Positions 1-11,900 of a stretch of 64,000 nt of DNA are shown piece by piece. A model generated the notes under the pieces. The model did not search any database, was not told the origin of the DNA, and saw only the letters and a program-made list of their open reading frames with translations. Each line of letters begins with the position of its first letter. Within the stretch, counting starts at the first letter, position 1. A program made the position numbers and the translations under genes. The stretch is from Amyelois transitella (Eukaryota; Arthropoda; Insecta; Lepidoptera; Pyralidae), in NCBI RefSeq assembly GCF_032362555.1, contig NC_083525.1, positions 4,139,501 through 4,203,500 on the forward strand. The letters run 5' to 3'.

Positions 1-59
1 AAGCGATAATTATGGCATCATGATAGCAAGATCGACGGAAGCTTTTGGTAGTTCATCAA
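1..59 (+). CDS. possible 3' end of an exon, gene unknown (partial)
   Basis: Only one of the three plus frames is open from base 2, and it ends exactly at a good donor (AG followed by GTAAAT at 60). It would encode about 19 residues ending AFGSSS with a split last codon in phase 2. A phase-compatible acceptor (CCAG) lies near 2112 in front of the small open frame described at 2069-2248, so the two could be consecutive exons separated by an intron that took up the piggyBac relic. I do not recognise the protein. The open frame is short enough to occur by chance. Confidence 0.2.
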
Positions 60-468
60 GGTAAATCAAATTCTGTCAAGTGACGTGTAAAGCTGGTTTT
101 GAAGAGTCAAAATCCTGACTTATTCCTGATCACGACACCAACTCGAATAATATCGTTATTGTTAATTAAGCTTACGTTAATTATAAAAGACGCGAGGTTG
201 TAAGTTGCTCACTACGTGAACATGATATTTATGATTCCTAAATGATCCTTAAAAAGATATAAATTTGTTACGTAGAAAATTGTTTATGGAAATTATGCTT
301 TAGTCTCGTGCCGTATTGTATTGAGTAGAATTACGAATAATTTGACCACCGACAACACATAATCTGCTACTCACTATTTTCGTTTCTCATTAGAATTGTA
401 ACTCCTTTCAGGTATTATAATGCATCTACAGATTTTTTTTACCGAATTGTACTTGTTCTTAAATGCAT
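60..468. other. AT-rich sequence, no gene seen
   Basis: No frame, repeat or RNA structure that I can support. If the putative exon at 1-59 is real, this is intron. The piggyBac target site TTAA at 469-472 closes it. Confidence 0.4.
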
Positions 469-472
469 TTAA

Positions 473-1812
473 CCCTAGATCACTAACCTTATTTTACGAC
501 GTTTAATACTAACCTTCGTCGTTTCGACTACGCTCTATAATGGAGGGGGCTTAGTGGTTTATTAAAAAAATATATATTCTAATTAATGTTTTTATTTTAA
601 AAACAAAGTATTAATCTTCATATTTAAAGATAATAATATACACTTTAACATTTTTTTTTATTCAAACAGTCTTATTAATGAGATCTCAGTTTACATGCAA
701 AATCAACTTTTTCAAAATTTATAAACATAACGGTACATATTATATATAACATCAAATTGTTCTAAATAAACTGTTAATTATAAAAATAATATTAGAATAA
801 TCAATTAAAAACAAAATTTTGGCAATAGCTTAGGAACTAAAACATTTGTGACACACATCAAGTTTGTTATCCCCACACAACGATTTATTGCACTTAGTGC
901 ACCTACTCTTAGTCATATAAGTATAATAAATGATTATCTTTCATTGCTGCAGATAATTGTGAGAATGCCAATGAGAGCTCTAATTTCATTAGGATCGGTT
1001 GGTCTCTCTCTCTGTGTAGATTTTAATGTTTTATATTTATGAGATTTTATTGCTATCTCGGCATTGGTGTGGGTGACAATTAAATCAATCATATTATCAG
1101 TAATGAAACATGAAAAGCATCCCAGAGGCTCTAAAAGATTTTTACAAGAGCGTACAGGTCCAGGTCTTATATGAACTATGTTCCTTGAAGCTGTTCTGCT
1201 TAGTGACCTTGACTGTTGTGACGACCATTTGTGTTTTATCTTTCCCACGAAGAATAGTACCTACGCGATGGTCTTATAATCAAGTCGCTACGGTCTGCTG
1301 AAGTGCTAGGTGTCGCGTCATCAGTAGAACATGGTGGAGATGTATCATTTGCCTCATAATCTTCATCCGGAAGTTGCTCGTCATTCACAGTAAAAACTTC
1401 ATCTTCACCCTCCGTTTCATACGCGGGATCAGCCTCAAGGTGGTCTTCGGGCTCACTCTCTGACAAATTTTCCTCCTCACTGTCATCATTTAATAACACC
1501 GCAAGGACCGCATCTAAAAAAATGAAATATTAGACACCATTATTAATCAAAAAAAGATAAAAGAACGTTATTTTAACTTAACTAAATAGTACAAAAAGTT
1601 ACGTTACTACTAACCTTCGTCGATGCGACGAGCCATGGTTGCTGGAACGGCGCGCACAGCCCCCCTACGCACAGAACACTACCGTCCGTCGCGAGGGCAA
1701 CGGGTCGACTGGGATTAGCTCGAATTAGAAAACCGCACGGTCGCGCGCGCAAAAGTTATCGCGATTTTTTTGGTGACGCGTCGTCGAATCGACGAAGGTT
1801 AGTAATCTAGGG
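473..1812 (-). mobile_element. piggyBac-family DNA transposon, internally deleted, with TTAA duplications
   Basis: The ends are inverted: the left end starts CCCTAGATCACTAACCTT and the right end, read on the other strand, starts CCCTAGATTACTAACCTT. Both flanks are TTAA (469-472 and 1813-1816), the target duplication typical of piggyBac. A related ACTAACCTTCGTCG motif recurs inside each end, including next to the transposase start near 1610-1630. The element is about 1.34 kb, roughly half the size of an autonomous copy, and keeps only the N-terminal part of the transposase on the minus strand (see 934-1636). Bases 473-930 hold no recognisable coding sequence, so the catalytic DDD region is gone. 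It is probably a dead, non-autonomous derivative that could once be moved in trans. Confidence 0.88.
934..1636 (-). pseudogene. piggyBac transposase, N-terminal remnant with one intron and a frameshift
   Basis: The start is ATG at 1636-1634. A first exon of 22 nt encodes MARRIDE plus one base; GTTAG at 1614 and TTTAG before 1513 bound a 101-bp intron. The frame then continues as an acidic Asp/Glu/Ser-rich region (LLNDDSEEENLSESEPEDH), usual for piggyBac N-termini, and runs to a stop at 1236. The next segment, GKIKHKWSS followed by RNIVHIRPGP and later DLIVTHTNAEIAIKS and PTDPNEIRALIG, lies in another frame (to 934), so there is a frameshift near 1240-1250. These motifs match the start of the transposase core in piggyBac-like (PGBD4-like) proteins. 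Sequence after the IRALIG region is missing. The protein cannot be active. Confidence 0.85.
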
Positions 1813-1878
1813 TTAAAATGCAGAGGTTTTAAAACTTTTTGAAAACTTAGACAAGTCTATTTAATTTTAAGTACAAGG

Positions 1879-1977
1879 GCAACACATGTTTGTCTGAACG
1901 CATTTGCAATACGAGGCGAGGCCTAATAAATTTGACCGAGATAGCTCGCCTCGTACTACAAGCGCGATGTGTGTTGC
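1879..1977. repeat. 99-bp imperfect palindrome (hairpin or MITE-like)
   Basis: The outer arms GCAACACAT and ATGTGTGTTGC are inverted copies. The inner arms GCAATACGAGGCGAG and CTCGCCTCGTACTAC are another inverted pair, around a central AAATTTG. No target duplication is obvious. It sits about 60 bp after the piggyBac relic and 90 bp before a small open frame, so it could be a foldback element or a structured promoter segment. Confidence 0.5.
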
Positions 1978-2068
1978 TAGTAACACAATTTATTTAAGAG
2001 TGAGAGAGAGATGTCAATTGTGACAAAATAAAAACAAAAAATAAAAATAAATGGTATAGCCAGCAACA

Positions 2069-2248
2069 ATGGTAACTGAAAATAGTCAAATTTTAAAATC
2101 CAGTGGGCAAGCAAATCTTGAAAGTCCAATGATGAAACTGTTTAATGCCACCACTTACGCAAGTGGAGCCCTGAGTATAGATCTCCTTGCATTCTCATTG
2201 AATTTGAGTCCGCCGAGACTTGTATTAGAGGTAAAAGCGTATGTGTGA
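2069..2248 (+). CDS. small open frame or exon of unknown product (59 codons)
   Basis: ATG at 2069 opens a frame encoding MVTENSQILKSS..., then a hydrophobic stretch (ALSIDLLAFSLNLSPPRLVLE), ending at TGA 2246-2248. Two observations favour a real exon: the codons read smoothly, and a donor-like GTAAAA follows VLE at about 2231, so the last five codons may be intron. A second reading starts at the CCAG acceptor near 2112, in the same frame and in phase with the putative exon at 1-59. The spacing of Tyr-Ala, Asp-Leu-Leu and Asn faintly recalls ninjurin membrane proteins, but this is too weak to name it. The downstream 3.6 kb gives no further exon I can recognise. Confidence 0.3.
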   Translation: MVTENSQILKSSGQANLESPMMKLFNATTYASGALSIDLLAFSLNLSPPRLVLEVKAYV

Positions 2249-5200
2249 TAGACTGCATCCCCAGGTAGAACTGGACTAAATATATTGATACGAGATATTC
2301 TAATGCGTGACCGGTCCAAGTGAGTGCGTAGTTTCGTGTAAAATATACAAACAGAAGTGGTAACTAATGTATTTATAAACGAGCAAACATGCTGATATTG
2401 TCTGATCAAATTTGACAAGAAATTAATATGCTTTATTCGGCTAAGAATCTTCTAGAATCCAAAATATTTAAATAAGATATATATATCTATATCTATATGC
2501 CAATAGTGCCCCGAAAGCCAAACATAATGATGCAGGACGTCCTTGGACCGGCGCGCATATTTTGGTACATGTCAAAGTAGTATGAATTTTTACAGTAAGA
2601 TAATTTTTGTATGTAACTTATATAAATTTATTATAGTATAAGCTAGTGGGGTTAGCTGTGTACACCAAAAGAGTAATTAATAACTTCTAAAATAGTTGTT
2701 GTGTTTGTTGAAGTGAGCCAGTTGTCAAGTAATATCACTGCATATATCTGTAGAATACCTACTTTGAACTATTGTTGTAACCACACATTTTTCTAGTACT
2801 AAAAGCGGTTTAAATAAATTTGGTTTAAAATAGTGAAATGAGTGGTTTGCCCCAATTTATACATTGAACGCCACAGTGTAACTAACTCATTCTCTGTTTT
2901 TATTGTTATTTTTTTTTTCATGTTCCATAGTCTGTCTCACATTTTTTTTTATTTTGTAAATAAGGATTGCTTTGATATACATAATTTGTTCAATCCGTAT
3001 ATTAAACATTTTTGGACACAAGTAATTGCATCAGTAAGACACGAAAACAGATGACTGATAAATTGAAGTTAAATGTTAATACACTATGAACTCATTCAAC
3101 TCGTTATGATTATGGATTTGTACAAAAATTTGTTTGACGACTGGTGATCTTCTGGTATGTAACTTATTGTACCGATTGTGCACTTGTTTATAACTCTCTA
3201 CTTAATTGTATTGTAGTCTGTAGCTGGATTCCATTTGTCGGCAAAACATTCGTCGCGTATATACGTAGATTTTCAATTGAAATTAAGTATAGACCAGTCA
3301 AAATTCATAGCAAATGACTATTCATAATAAGATGATTGAATGGATCCAGCAACATCATTTCGCTATAAATAGTATTGCTTTCGTGGTTCCTACTCCTGTA
3401 ATTCTATGACCCTCGTGCGATTTCTTTACCCTCCTAACCTAATTCTGTAGTACGCATTGGCGTATATTTGATACTGTTTAAATATGTAAGAGAACTTGTA
3501 CGGTCGTTACTGCTTACTGTAATATTTTGGCCACATTCGTATTTTGATGATGCCCGTTTTCTTAAAAAAAAACTTATCACAAATAGTTATAAAAGGAAAT
3601 GCCTTAAAATAAGTACGTGTTCACTTATCTTTTCATCTCAAAAATAGTGCCCTACTAAATTAATAAAAAAAACAAACAAAGTAACCGATGTGGCCGAGCC
3701 ATTACATTTACAAATAATATAATTTTTATAATATTTTAAATAGAATAATATATTTCTGCGTTGTGCATTTCATGAATTAAAATGATATTTCTTGTTTTGT
3801 TTTCATACATCATGGATAAGTATATTAATAGTATAAATCTGCGATTTGTGTGCACCGCATATTGTTTGTACGATTTACTGTAAATTCCTTAAAGTGCTTT
3901 TGTAGATTAATAAATGTTTTATAGAATGTTAACAACGGTTTCGGGATTTACGGTAAACGCTTCAGCGTCATTTTATTATGTCTGATATAATTCAGACGAA
4001 TGACATCCAACAAATAATAAGATTCTTTTAAAGAGCGATCATAGAACAAATATTACAACATAATGAGATGAAACTAATATTAAATTCATATTATTGGATA
4101 CAAACTTCTTTGCTACTTAATCACTATAAATCCGGTCGATATAGTATGAAAATTTTTCCAAATTAATCCATAGGCATTTAATTTTATCACGTAATTATTA
4201 GATTTGTTGGATGTACAAAACTGAGTTATTATAACAGTGCACACAAATAATCCAAATAATACTTAGTCGAGACTGTTACAATTGTTTTAATTATAACTGT
4301 AATATGCTTAACTAGTAGATTAGATAATCAAATACCTAATAATAAATCTACTAGCTGTAAGTTCACTTGTCACTTTGCACCACTGTCTAGAATATTTCGT
4401 TATATATAAGGGGTTCACCAAAGCCAATGTTTTAGCCCTATCACTTAAAAAAAAAGTATGCTACAAAGAGTATTGGGCGTCAAAGCTGTAAAAAATAATT
4501 AGAATAGTTTTTACACTTGGTATCTAGTAAGTACTTAAAAGAACACAATGCAAAAACCGTAGAAACCGGAATGATGTGACTCTAGAAGCGGGAACTATTG
4601 GTACCACCATCATCCGTTACAATATTACAATAACGTTTTTATATTGCATCTCAATTCCGAGTTTATTTGACAGCTGCGCAAAAAACTGCGTGCATTGCAA
4701 GACACTATTCTTAAAGTTTCACGAACAACACGGGATTTCTATGGTCTTAAATTATTCCCATTTCGAGGGTCAAAACCTATATTCTACTAAAACATAACAC
4801 TAAAAGAAAATAAAATTGTTTTTTTTTTGTGCTTTGGTGGACCTATGCCTTAATTTTCAGTTGAGGCAAATCTTAATTTTTTGTAACGAACAAAGTGATG
4901 GGCATAAAATTTTGTTAAATCAGTTGCAGTTTATATGATTGTTTGTAAATTCTTCCTATTGATGATGGACATGATTATAGTACATTATTCCTATTTAAGA
5001 TTATTTTGAAACTTGATTGTTTAATAACTACATTATAATACTTACATGTTGTTTTGTTAATTAATTGCACGTAAGATGGGCTCATACTACAAAATGTTTG
5101 GTGTAAAAATTTTATATATTTTTTTCTAAAATCCAGAAAATTTATCTAATCAAATACCAGCAGTATATATGTTTTTTTTTGTTGGTTTGTGAATATAAGC

Positions 5201-5939
5201 ATAGTTTTGTAAAGCCAGCATAATTTTCATGATATTTGTAAAATTAAGACACGCAATGAAACTAATCCTTAACAAATTGGAGAAGATATAAGTCAATCGG
5301 AACTATTTGTATTACAGTATTTTTAACGGCTATTTTCCTACATAGCAAAAGTTTTGAGACTTAATAATTTATTTTAAAAACGCGGGCCGCTATGCACTGC
5401 CCTAAATAATAAATAACAGTAGAATTGAGAATGAGTGAAATATAAAAAATAATTTGATTTTGTTGGTTTGTTTTAAATCGTCATGTCACAGAGTTGCTTT
5501 TGCAAACGCGTCTATATTTTCGTCACGCCTTTTAACTCACACAGTTACACACATACACAAATATAGTTGTGCCTGTAAAGTTACCTTTAAATGTCTGTAA
5601 GGTGATGTTAAATTATATTATTTGGCCATATGCTATTGATTTCCGACCATACTCAAGTTTGTAGTGCGCGGTCTTATACAAAGTGACATGAGACCACATA
5701 TCATGGAAATCCATTCAGCAGAACATCCAACAGCTTCTTTTGTCTATATTAACTGCATTCAAGGAATATAGTTCGGTGGTTTCCCCATTTCTCCAAGAAA
5801 CCGTACCAGATGACAGAAAAACGGAGATATCTTTGTTTATCTGTCAATACTGCTTCCTGAAGACAGCAAGAGATAAAAAATAAGTCTGTTTGCATACCTA
5901 TTTAATATAAATAAAGTTAAGTATTACAAGATAGTTCAA
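2249..5939. other. AT-rich intergenic or 3'UTR-like stretch
   Basis: No convincing coding frame on either strand; the longer open frames have random composition. There is a short TA-rich microsatellite near 2475-2500, a TGTAAATA (Pumilio-type) word near 2955, and AATAAA words (for example about 3910), so part of this may be a long 3'UTR of the gene suggested at 2069. Near 5901-5906 TTTAAT on the plus strand gives ATTAAA on the minus strand, a candidate poly(A) signal for DDX1 about 35 nt after its stop. Confidence 0.4.
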
Positions 5940-8900
5940 TCAGGCGATGGTTACATTATGATGCATCTTGAGATAGTAAAGCTGAGCTTGTGATTCTAAC
6001 TCTTGCAACGAGCGAACGACCGGCGCCATTTGACTTACGTGGTCCTAGAAAAAGAAAAATATTTCAAGCACTCGCTTCACTAATCTATACATTTAAAAGT
6101 GAAAATATGTCATTCTAGAACTTTTAGAATTAAGACAAGTAGAACAACTTTTACATTCAAAATTCTTTGTTTCATGATCATGGTCGTATGTCACATTTAA
6201 TTCATGACAGACATTTGTATCTCGCCATCTCTGATTTCATATCTTCAGATGCTTTAGGGTCTTAGAAAGAGATAGAGGTATACATGTACGTTTTGTCACA
6301 TACACAGTCATATTTATTGTAGAAAAAAATTCTAAATTAAATGTGACAGTCTAAACTAACAATCAAATATATGGAACACTAACACATCATATTAGCATTA
6401 TAAATGCGAAAGTAATTTTCTCTTTACAGTTAAACCACGGAACCTGATATGAAATTATGCACACATATGGTGTGAAAACTAGTATTAACAGTTCTAACCT
6501 GGTATCCAGAGCCGATTTGCTTCCTCTTCTCACCATAGACGACCTTCCCGTCGAATTCGTTGCTCGGCACCTTCATGTCGCTTTCTATTTGTTGGATAGT
6601 GACGTTCAGGTGGTCTTCGATATCTGCCAAGTACTGGAAAAGATAAAGAATTTCTTTAAACAAATCCAATTTCAGAAATTGACATCCAGATTGTTTCGAT
6701 GATGTTTAGCCGCTAAGTATTTTTTATCCATTATGACGCCGTGCCGCTGCAGTCTCCTTTACGCCGCTCTTCACAGCCCGGGAGCCCTATACAAGCGCAC
6801 GGGCGCCCTGGCCCTTCGCCTTTGGACTACTGCAGCGTTCACAAAGTTAGGTAGCTCGCATCCTCTAGCGGCTACTTGCTGGATATTGCGCCTATAGATA
6901 AACCCACTCCCTCTTAATTATTGTTTAACTAGTAAAGGTTGTAGTTATTCTATGGATCTTTGTTTTGGCAGTGGCGCCCAACGTGGGTCCACTGTGAAGA
7001 AATTGATTGTGGTAGATGGTGGAGGGTGGTAGGACCATGGGAAGTCGACACATTTGTTTAAAAACAAATATTTTGTTTGTTAGCTAATAGAAAAACTCGA
7101 TGAATTCAAACCTACATTTTTAAAGCTCTTGCGTGATTATTGAGTGACTTAGGATACACGGATTAGGCTGTGCGTTGTTTGCTGTCAACAAACAAGACAC
7201 AGCCTAATCCGCTGGAGAAAGCGATTTGATTTGGCATGTAGGTTCCATATGTAGACTAGGGATGCACTAAGAGAGGATATCTTGAAATTCCCACGGGAAA
7301 GATAATTAATCATTTCACGCGGGAGGAGTCGCATGCGTCCTTTAGTTATTTATAAAGAAGTTGAAGAAGCGAATGAAATTATTACTTGTGGCTCGTTGTA
7401 CCACATGCAGCAGCCTTTGGGCCGATCGTCGATGAGGTTCGTGTTCCAACAATTGCGGCCGCGGGACGAACACCACTCGCCGTGGTACCACACCTACAAT
7501 AAGGTTAGTTAAGGTTATTATAAAGAGGAAATAATCATATATGTTTTTGTATTTTTTTCACACAAAGTACACGTTTTCATACAAATTCGCTGTGTCCCGT
7601 TTATAAGTTTGCAAATTTCGCCATCGAAGAATTATTTTATAAAAAATTATAATGATATTAATGCAAGACAAAAATTTTACAAATAATACAAATCGTCTTA
7701 CCTTCTCCGGCACTGAAGATACGAGCGAGATGGCAAGCCCCATACGTTCGGCGCGACCGACACGGCCGATTCTATGCACGTAGTTAGACTTCTCATCGGG
7801 AAGAGTGATGTTGATCACTAAAAAACAAAAGTAAATTGTATTTAAAAGGAGAGCAATAATGAGATGTGAGTAGTTAAATAATATAAATCAATTTACAAAA
7901 TCAACTTAATTGTAGTTTATCTTATACAAAGCAAATACGAAATTTAACAAAATACAAGACTTTTCCGGTGCGTCAGTTGCTCTACACATAGTGCACATTT
8001 TATTGCATTTACTGGTATCGATCGAGGTATGGCCAACAACCGCAAATGCGCCGATCGTTTTTTTTGTTTAATCTGTGACAGCATTCCATCGTAAATCATA
8101 CGGTGAGTACCTACAACAATGATAGTTTACTTACTGAAAGGTAGTCCCGAAATGTCAATTCCTCTAGCGGCGACATCGGTACAAATGAGGAAGTTGACCT
8201 GGCTCTGCTTGAACTTCTCCAAGTTCGCCTTTCGCTCCTGTGGCTTGCGGTCCCCGTGCAGGCAGACGCACGGGAACTCGTTGCCGTACGACTTCATGTA
8301 GCGTTCCAAGTTATCGCAGTCGAGTTTTGTGCGACAGAAGATGATCGCCCTGTATGGAGAGAGGAAAATATTTACATTTATTTTCTTAACTTTTATGGAA
8401 TCAATAATGGAAATGGTTTTAAAATATCTGAGGTGAAATATGAATTGTATCTGCTTGTTTATATAAGAAAAATCAAGTACACATGTAAAAGATTTTTTCT
8501 AAAGAAAAATATTTTTTTCTTATTTTTGTTTTTACTTTTTTTTACACCTCATCCACTCAAGATGTGTTCAAATGCCTTTAAGATTTGAAGACTCCCTTTA
8601 ATTTTGACTGACCCTGACAAAATGGAAAGAGAAATATTGGAATAAGGACCCCAGACCCAGAGAACACAAACGTCTCGGAACACGCAAGAATGAGAGCAAT
8701 GTAACTGACCTGTCCATTTTGTGTTCCCTGATGGCTCGCAGACAGTATTCTCCTTTGAGTATCTTCACGGCTTCTGACAGTGTTTCCGGCGTGGTGTTGC
8801 CACTACGGATATTGTCTTTGGCGTGCACGCTGTCTGTTTGCACATGCCTGGGAAAATGTTATTAGATATTAATTTTACCGCAACGCATCAACTGTCGTCA

Positions 8901-11900
8901 ATTAACCTCTATTTCCATGTCCGGCTTTCTAGAAATCTTAATGAATTATAAAAATAAAGTCTTAGCAATTTATTTCTAAACACACTTTATTTTAATATTT
9001 TTATTTATTTCTTTATTTCGTCGCTTACATGTTGGCATAAAGATGATACAATATTTGCAGTTTGAACATGTATCCAATTGGGGTGTGGCAACAGTCAATA
9101 TAATATAATTGAATTTTTAACAATTAAAATTCAAGAAAGTTTCAAAATCAAAAAGTTATTTTTGTTTCTAGGTTAGGTTATTTCCGTGACCATTTTATTT
9201 TTATAACCTGCTCTAAACATTATCCTACCTGCGCAGAGTCTCCCAACTCCTGTCCTTCTGCGGGTCCACCATGACCACGACGTGGTGCACCGTATCGGGG
9301 ACCGCGTCTTCGCCCTTCAGATCCACCCACGTCGGGAAGTGCATCAGTTTCTCCTGTTATAAAACGCATTTCAACCATAACAGAAGATTTCTCACCAACT
9401 TTGAAAAGTATTTCTCAGCAACTTTAACAAGTATTTCTTAGATACTTTTACAACCTTTTTTTCAGCAACTATAACAAGGTTTTCTCAACCACTTTCCCAA
9501 GTATTTATCAGCTACTTTTACAATCTTTTTCAGCAACTATAACAAGGTTTTCTCAACCACATTCCCAAGTATTTCTCAGCAACTTTTACAATCTTTTTTC
9601 AGCAACTATAACAAGGTTTTCTCAACCACTTTCCCAAGTATTTATCAGCTACTTTTACAATCTTTTTCAGCAACTATAACAAGGTTTTCTCAACCACATT
9701 CCCAAGTATTTCTCAGCAACTTTTACAATCTTTTTTCAGCAAGTATAAAAAGGTTTTCTCAACTACTTTACCAAGTATTTCTCAGCAACTTTTTTATGCC
9801 TTGGTATTCTGCAGCGTTTATCACGAAAATTGATGAGGCTCTTTCATCTCTTTTTATCTCCGGGATTATCACAGCACTCCCAGCCAAAGAACCGCCGATT
9901 GCGTTGTGCGTGCCTCACTAAGAATGGCTATTACTTACCGCCATCTTCTTGACCTCGAACGCGTGCAATGTGGCTGAACAAACCACCATCTGCAGCCGGC
10001 GGCCATCAGACGTGATCTTCGGTATCTGCCGGTGGAGTCTCTCGATCAGCTCCCCGTAACCTGCCTTGAGAAGACCGTCCGCTTCATCCAGAACGAAGAA
10101 ACGGCAGTGGGTGAGGGCCAGGTAACCTGTGAATTAGAAGTTTGTTGGATATGTCGTTTTACCTATAAAAATATCGATTTGTTTGACAGTCTATTTCAGA
10201 TATTCTGATCCGATCTGATGCATATTAAAAAATAAAAAATAAAATCTTAACTGTTATTATTACTTGATTGCTTAGCATCCACTTATCCAAAGTAATCCAA
10301 TTTTAAGTAAATTATTGTCTTCAATCCTGTTGAAATCTTGTGTATATATCATAGTCTGGAGAAGGATAAAGTACCTTTTATCGCGGAAAAACTAGTTCCC
10401 GTAGGATTTGCGAAAAACCTCTATTCTTTTAATAAGATTTAAATGGCACTTATTTCGCAAAGTTTAAGGTAAAAGCTCTTATTCATATAAAAGAAAAAAA
10501 TTTCAAATATGTTAAATTGTTCCATACAGCATGGTCATTAAGTTGACTGAAAGTTACCTCCTTGAATGAGATCCTCAAGTCGGCCTGGAGTGCCCACAAC
10601 TATGTCGATACCAGCATTGAGTTGATTGATCTGATCCTTGACGTTGACTCCTCCGACAACAAGCAGTTCCCGAACTTTCGGGTTCTCTAAATACTTCTTG
10701 AATTTTGTGATTTGGTTGCAAGTTTGTTCAGCTAACTCGCGGGAGGGCTGGAAAGTAAGACTTCAATGAACAACCCAATGTTTTGCTATAATAAATTTAC
10801 AAATGACACTGCACACACTCTGCTTATTAATGAGTCTGATTATAATTATCGTTATTTGGAATCTCCATATCATTGTACAGCATTTTAATTCAATATCAAA
10901 CGGATATCTAAATACTAATCCCACAAGGACATCCAGCTCAACATGTCCTGTAGACATAATAAAAAAATATCCTTACCTCAATGATAATAGCCTGTGGGGC
11001 ATTGTTGACAGGTTTACTTTCAGCTATTGCGCCGGCTGCCACTACATTGTTTTTCACAAACTCTTTTGGTGCTTGCTTCAATGCTATATATTCCCCTGAT
11101 GGTGGGTACTGTATAATAAACAATTGTTAATAACCTGGTTAATCATTATTATATATAAAAAAAAAAATGCAATATTCAATCATAATTTTAATTGAATTAT
11201 TAACCAATGAAGATCTGAAATCTTAGAACTGACTAAGTGTCCCTTAGATATCCACAAATAAAAGGATAAAACGTGTTTAAGTTAATTTTAAACCACATTG
11301 TAAATATCAGGTGTCTGAAATGGGCATACAATTACAATAGTAATGATATTTTCATTACAAAATCATAATAATTTATCTATATAGTGTTTTTGATTTGAAT
11401 CATAAGGCGTTAGTTAGGATTTTTAAAAGGAGGACTTTTAAAACATAAATACTAAAGAGTCAATGCAAAAATAAGTAAACAGGATATGGTTTACCTTGAA
11501 AGGCATTGCTCCAAAGTTGAAGCTCATTTCAGCATTCTTCAGCACAACAGCCGGGAAGTAGCAGTCGGCCCTTCTTGACTGATCCAATTTGAATGCCACA
11601 CCAAGATCTTCTCCATTTTTTGTGTATCTTATTTCACCATTGTTCAAATTCAGGAGGCAACCTGTTTATTGTAAATATATATTTAAAACTGGACACCAAT
11701 CTATTTTCTACCAAGCTTAAATTGTTTACCATTTAAGCTTTGTTCTTTCTTACAGCTTGTAAATAATATTAATAGATTTCTATAATAAAAGGGTTATTTG
11801 CATTTGGTACACTGGTAAGTCTTAGAGGGCAGAGCCGGAAAATTCTTTGTGTTACAGACTTCTTGGTAATAAATACTACTAGAATCAGGGAAAAGAATCA

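Noticed and set aside
2155-2418. 87-codon minus-strand frame
   Set aside because: It is antisense to the more plausible small plus-strand frame and has no recognisable motif.
9385-9796. CRISPR-like array
   Set aside because: The units are contiguous 68-bp tandem repeats without unique spacers, in a eukaryotic intron.
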